Assembly: GCF_902497745.1 (NCBI RefSeq)
Contig: NZ_CABVHJ010000022.1
Location: 1 to 64,000, forward strand
Length of the DNA stretch: 64,000 nt
Reading direction: 5' to 3'
From: Pseudomonas fluorescens
GTDB lineage: Bacteria > Pseudomonadota > Gammaproteobacteria > Pseudomonadales > Pseudomonadaceae
The position numbers and the translations under genes were made by a program. Shown piece by piece: positions 62,792 to 64,000 of the stretch (positions within the stretch are counted from its first letter, which is position 1; every line of letters starts with the position of its first letter). Under the pieces are notes generated by a model. The model did not search any database. It saw only the letters and a program-made list of their open reading frames with translations, and was not told the DNA's origin.

Positions 62792-64000
62792 TTATTCAGC
62801 GTCTTCACGCGCCCAGTCACGGGTACGGCTGACGGCTTTTTTCCAGCCTTTGTACAGCTTCTCTTTCTCGACTTCGTCCAGGCTCGGTTCGAACTCGCGC
62901 TCGATCACCGCTTTGCCGCGCAGTTCTTCCAGGCTGCCCCAGAAACCGCACGCCAGACCGGCCAGGTACGCCGCGCCGAGTGCCGTGGTTTCGCGCATTT
63001 GCGGACGCTCGACCTGCGTGCCGAGGATGTCGGCCTGGAACTGCATGAGGAAGTTGTTCGCCACCGCGCCGCCATCCACACGCAGGGCCTTCAGGCGTTC
63101 GCCGGAGTCCTGTTGCATGGCGTCGAGCACGTCGCGGGTCTGGTAGGCGATCGATTCAAGTGCGGCGCGGATGATGTGATCGACGCGAACACCGCGCGTC
63201 AGGCCGAACAGCGCGCCACGGGCATACGGGTCCCAGTACGGAGCTCCCAGACCGGTAAAGGCCGGCACCAGGTACACACCGTTGCTGTCCTTCACTTTAT
63301 TGGCGAAGTATTCGGTGTCGTGGGCGTCGTTGATGATTTTCAATTCATCACGCAGCCACTGCACGGTGGAACCGCCGTTGAACACCGCACCTTCCAGTGC
63401 GTAAGCAACTTCGCCACGCGGGCCGCAAGCAATGGTGGTGAGCATGCCGTGCTGGGATTTCACCGCTTTGTCGCCGGTGTTCATCAGCAGGAAGCAGCCG
63501 GTGCCGTAGGTATTTTTCGCCTGGCCCGGCTCGACGCACATCTGGCCGAACAGTGCCGCTTGCTGGTCGCCGGCGATACCGCCGATGGCGATGCCGCTCT
63601 TGGTGCGACCGTAGATTTCCGAAGAAGCCTTCACTTCCGGGAGCATCTCGCGCGGGATGTCGAGGATCTCCAGCATCTTCGAATCCCACTCCAGCGAATG
63701 GATGTTGAAGAGCATGGTGCGCGAGGCGTTGGTGTAGTCGGTGACGTGCACCTTGCCGCCAGTGAATTTCCAGATCAGCCAGCTATCGACGGTGCCGAAC
63801 AGCAATTCACCGTTACGCGCACGCTCGCGGCTGCCTTCGACGTTGTCGAGGATCCACTTCAGTTTGGTGCCGGAGAAGTACGGGTCGGTGACCAGACCGG
63901 TGTTGTCGCGGATGTACTCTTCGTGGCCATCGCGCTTGAGCTGCTGGCAGATCTCGGTGCTGCGGCGGCACTGCCAGACAATAGCGTTGTACACCGGGCG
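62792..64000 (-). CDS. glpK: Glycerol kinase (5' end outside the window)
   Basis: The C-terminal ~402 residues of an enzyme normally ~500 long; the reading frame is open to the window edge, so the start lies beyond it. Phosphorylates glycerol to glycerol-3-phosphate. Motifs: YNAIVWQCRRSTEICQ near the visible start, GDQQAALFGQMCVEPGQAKNTYGTG, VYLVPAFTGLGAPYWDPYARG and LRVDGGAVANNFLMQFQADI, all typical of FGGY-family GlpK. First of glpK-glpR-glpD in this window; glpF would be expected upstream. Confidence 0.96.
   Translation of the reverse strand, partial: RPVYNAIVWQCRRSTEICQQLKRDGHEEYIRDNTGLVTDPYFSGTKLKWILDNVEGSRERARNGELLFGTVDSWLIWKFTGGKVHVTDYTNASRTMLFNIHSLEWDSKMLEILDIPREMLPEVKASSEIYGRTKSGIAIGGIAGDQQAALFGQMCVEPGQAKNTYGTGCFLLMNTGDKAVKSQHGMLTTIACGPRGEVAYALEGAVFNGGSTVQWLRDELKIINDAHDTEYFANKVKDSNGVYLVPAFTGLGAPYWDPYARGALFGLTRGVRVDHIIRAALESIAYQTRDVLDAMQQDSGERLKALRVDGGAVANNFLMQFQADILGTQVERPQMRETTALGAAYLAGLACGFWGSLEELRGKAVIEREFEPSLDEVEKEKLYKGWKKAVSRTRDWAREDAE

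Overview
The window looks like chromosome of a Pseudomonas of the fluorescens group. Evidence: high-GC coding sequence on both strands, many Pseudomonas-type REP hairpins of at least three sequence families, a glpK-glpR-glpD order, an aat/aau acidic amino acid locus with matching upstream activating sites, gcd next to oprB, and MetR starting at GTG. I see no rRNA, tRNA, CRISPR array, transposase or integrase.

Layout. 1-2.26 kb: a DUF6124-type gene, then an unrecognised small gene between two ~532-bp direct repeats; one repeat is the natural 3' end and downstream DNA of gcd, the other a displaced copy. 2.2-6.2 kb: glucose oxidation and uptake (gcd, oprB). 6.5-8.8 kb: a VF530-like protein, a Pr6Pr membrane protein, and a YqjH/YqjI-like pair (ferric-siderophore reductase plus PadR regulator). 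9.3-15.0 kb: a CS1-type (alternate chaperone-usher) fimbrial operon in the order pilin, usher, tip, chaperone, second pilin; the usher is broken by a one-base frameshift. 15.1-20.2 kb: a 1703-aa DUF6543-LRR-NEL protein, a candidate E3 ubiquitin ligase toxin. 20.4-29.3 kb: a class A PBP-like enzyme, a ProY-like permease, GtrII-like and GtrA-like O-antigen glucosylation genes, and a GltB-like FMN protein. 29.4-31.9 kb: a LuxR regulator divergent from a nitrilase-family hydrolase, then a repeat island and an amino acid permease remnant.

31.9-41.9 kb is the most unusual block: five tightly packed minus-strand genes encode two REC-GGDEF-EAL proteins with complementary active-site decay, a dihaem cytochrome c peroxidase, a membrane histidine kinase and a REC-histidine kinase. 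A REC-HD-GYP protein with a degenerate HD motif lies divergently. Three of the REC domains share an insertion of about 28 residues and clearly arose by duplication. I infer a redox or peroxide input coupled to c-di-GMP output; this is untested.

41.9-52.9 kb: Nudix, LysE exporter, GNAT, metR, a second giant DUF6543-type protein (1852 aa, no LRR/NEL), an alpha/beta hydrolase, a DsbA-family protein and GlpM. 52.9-59.8 kb: AauR/AauS and the AatJQMP glutamate/aspartate transporter, with a sigma-54 promoter and two AauR-type sites upstream of aatJ. 60.0-64.0 kb: glpD, glpR and a glpK cut by the window end.
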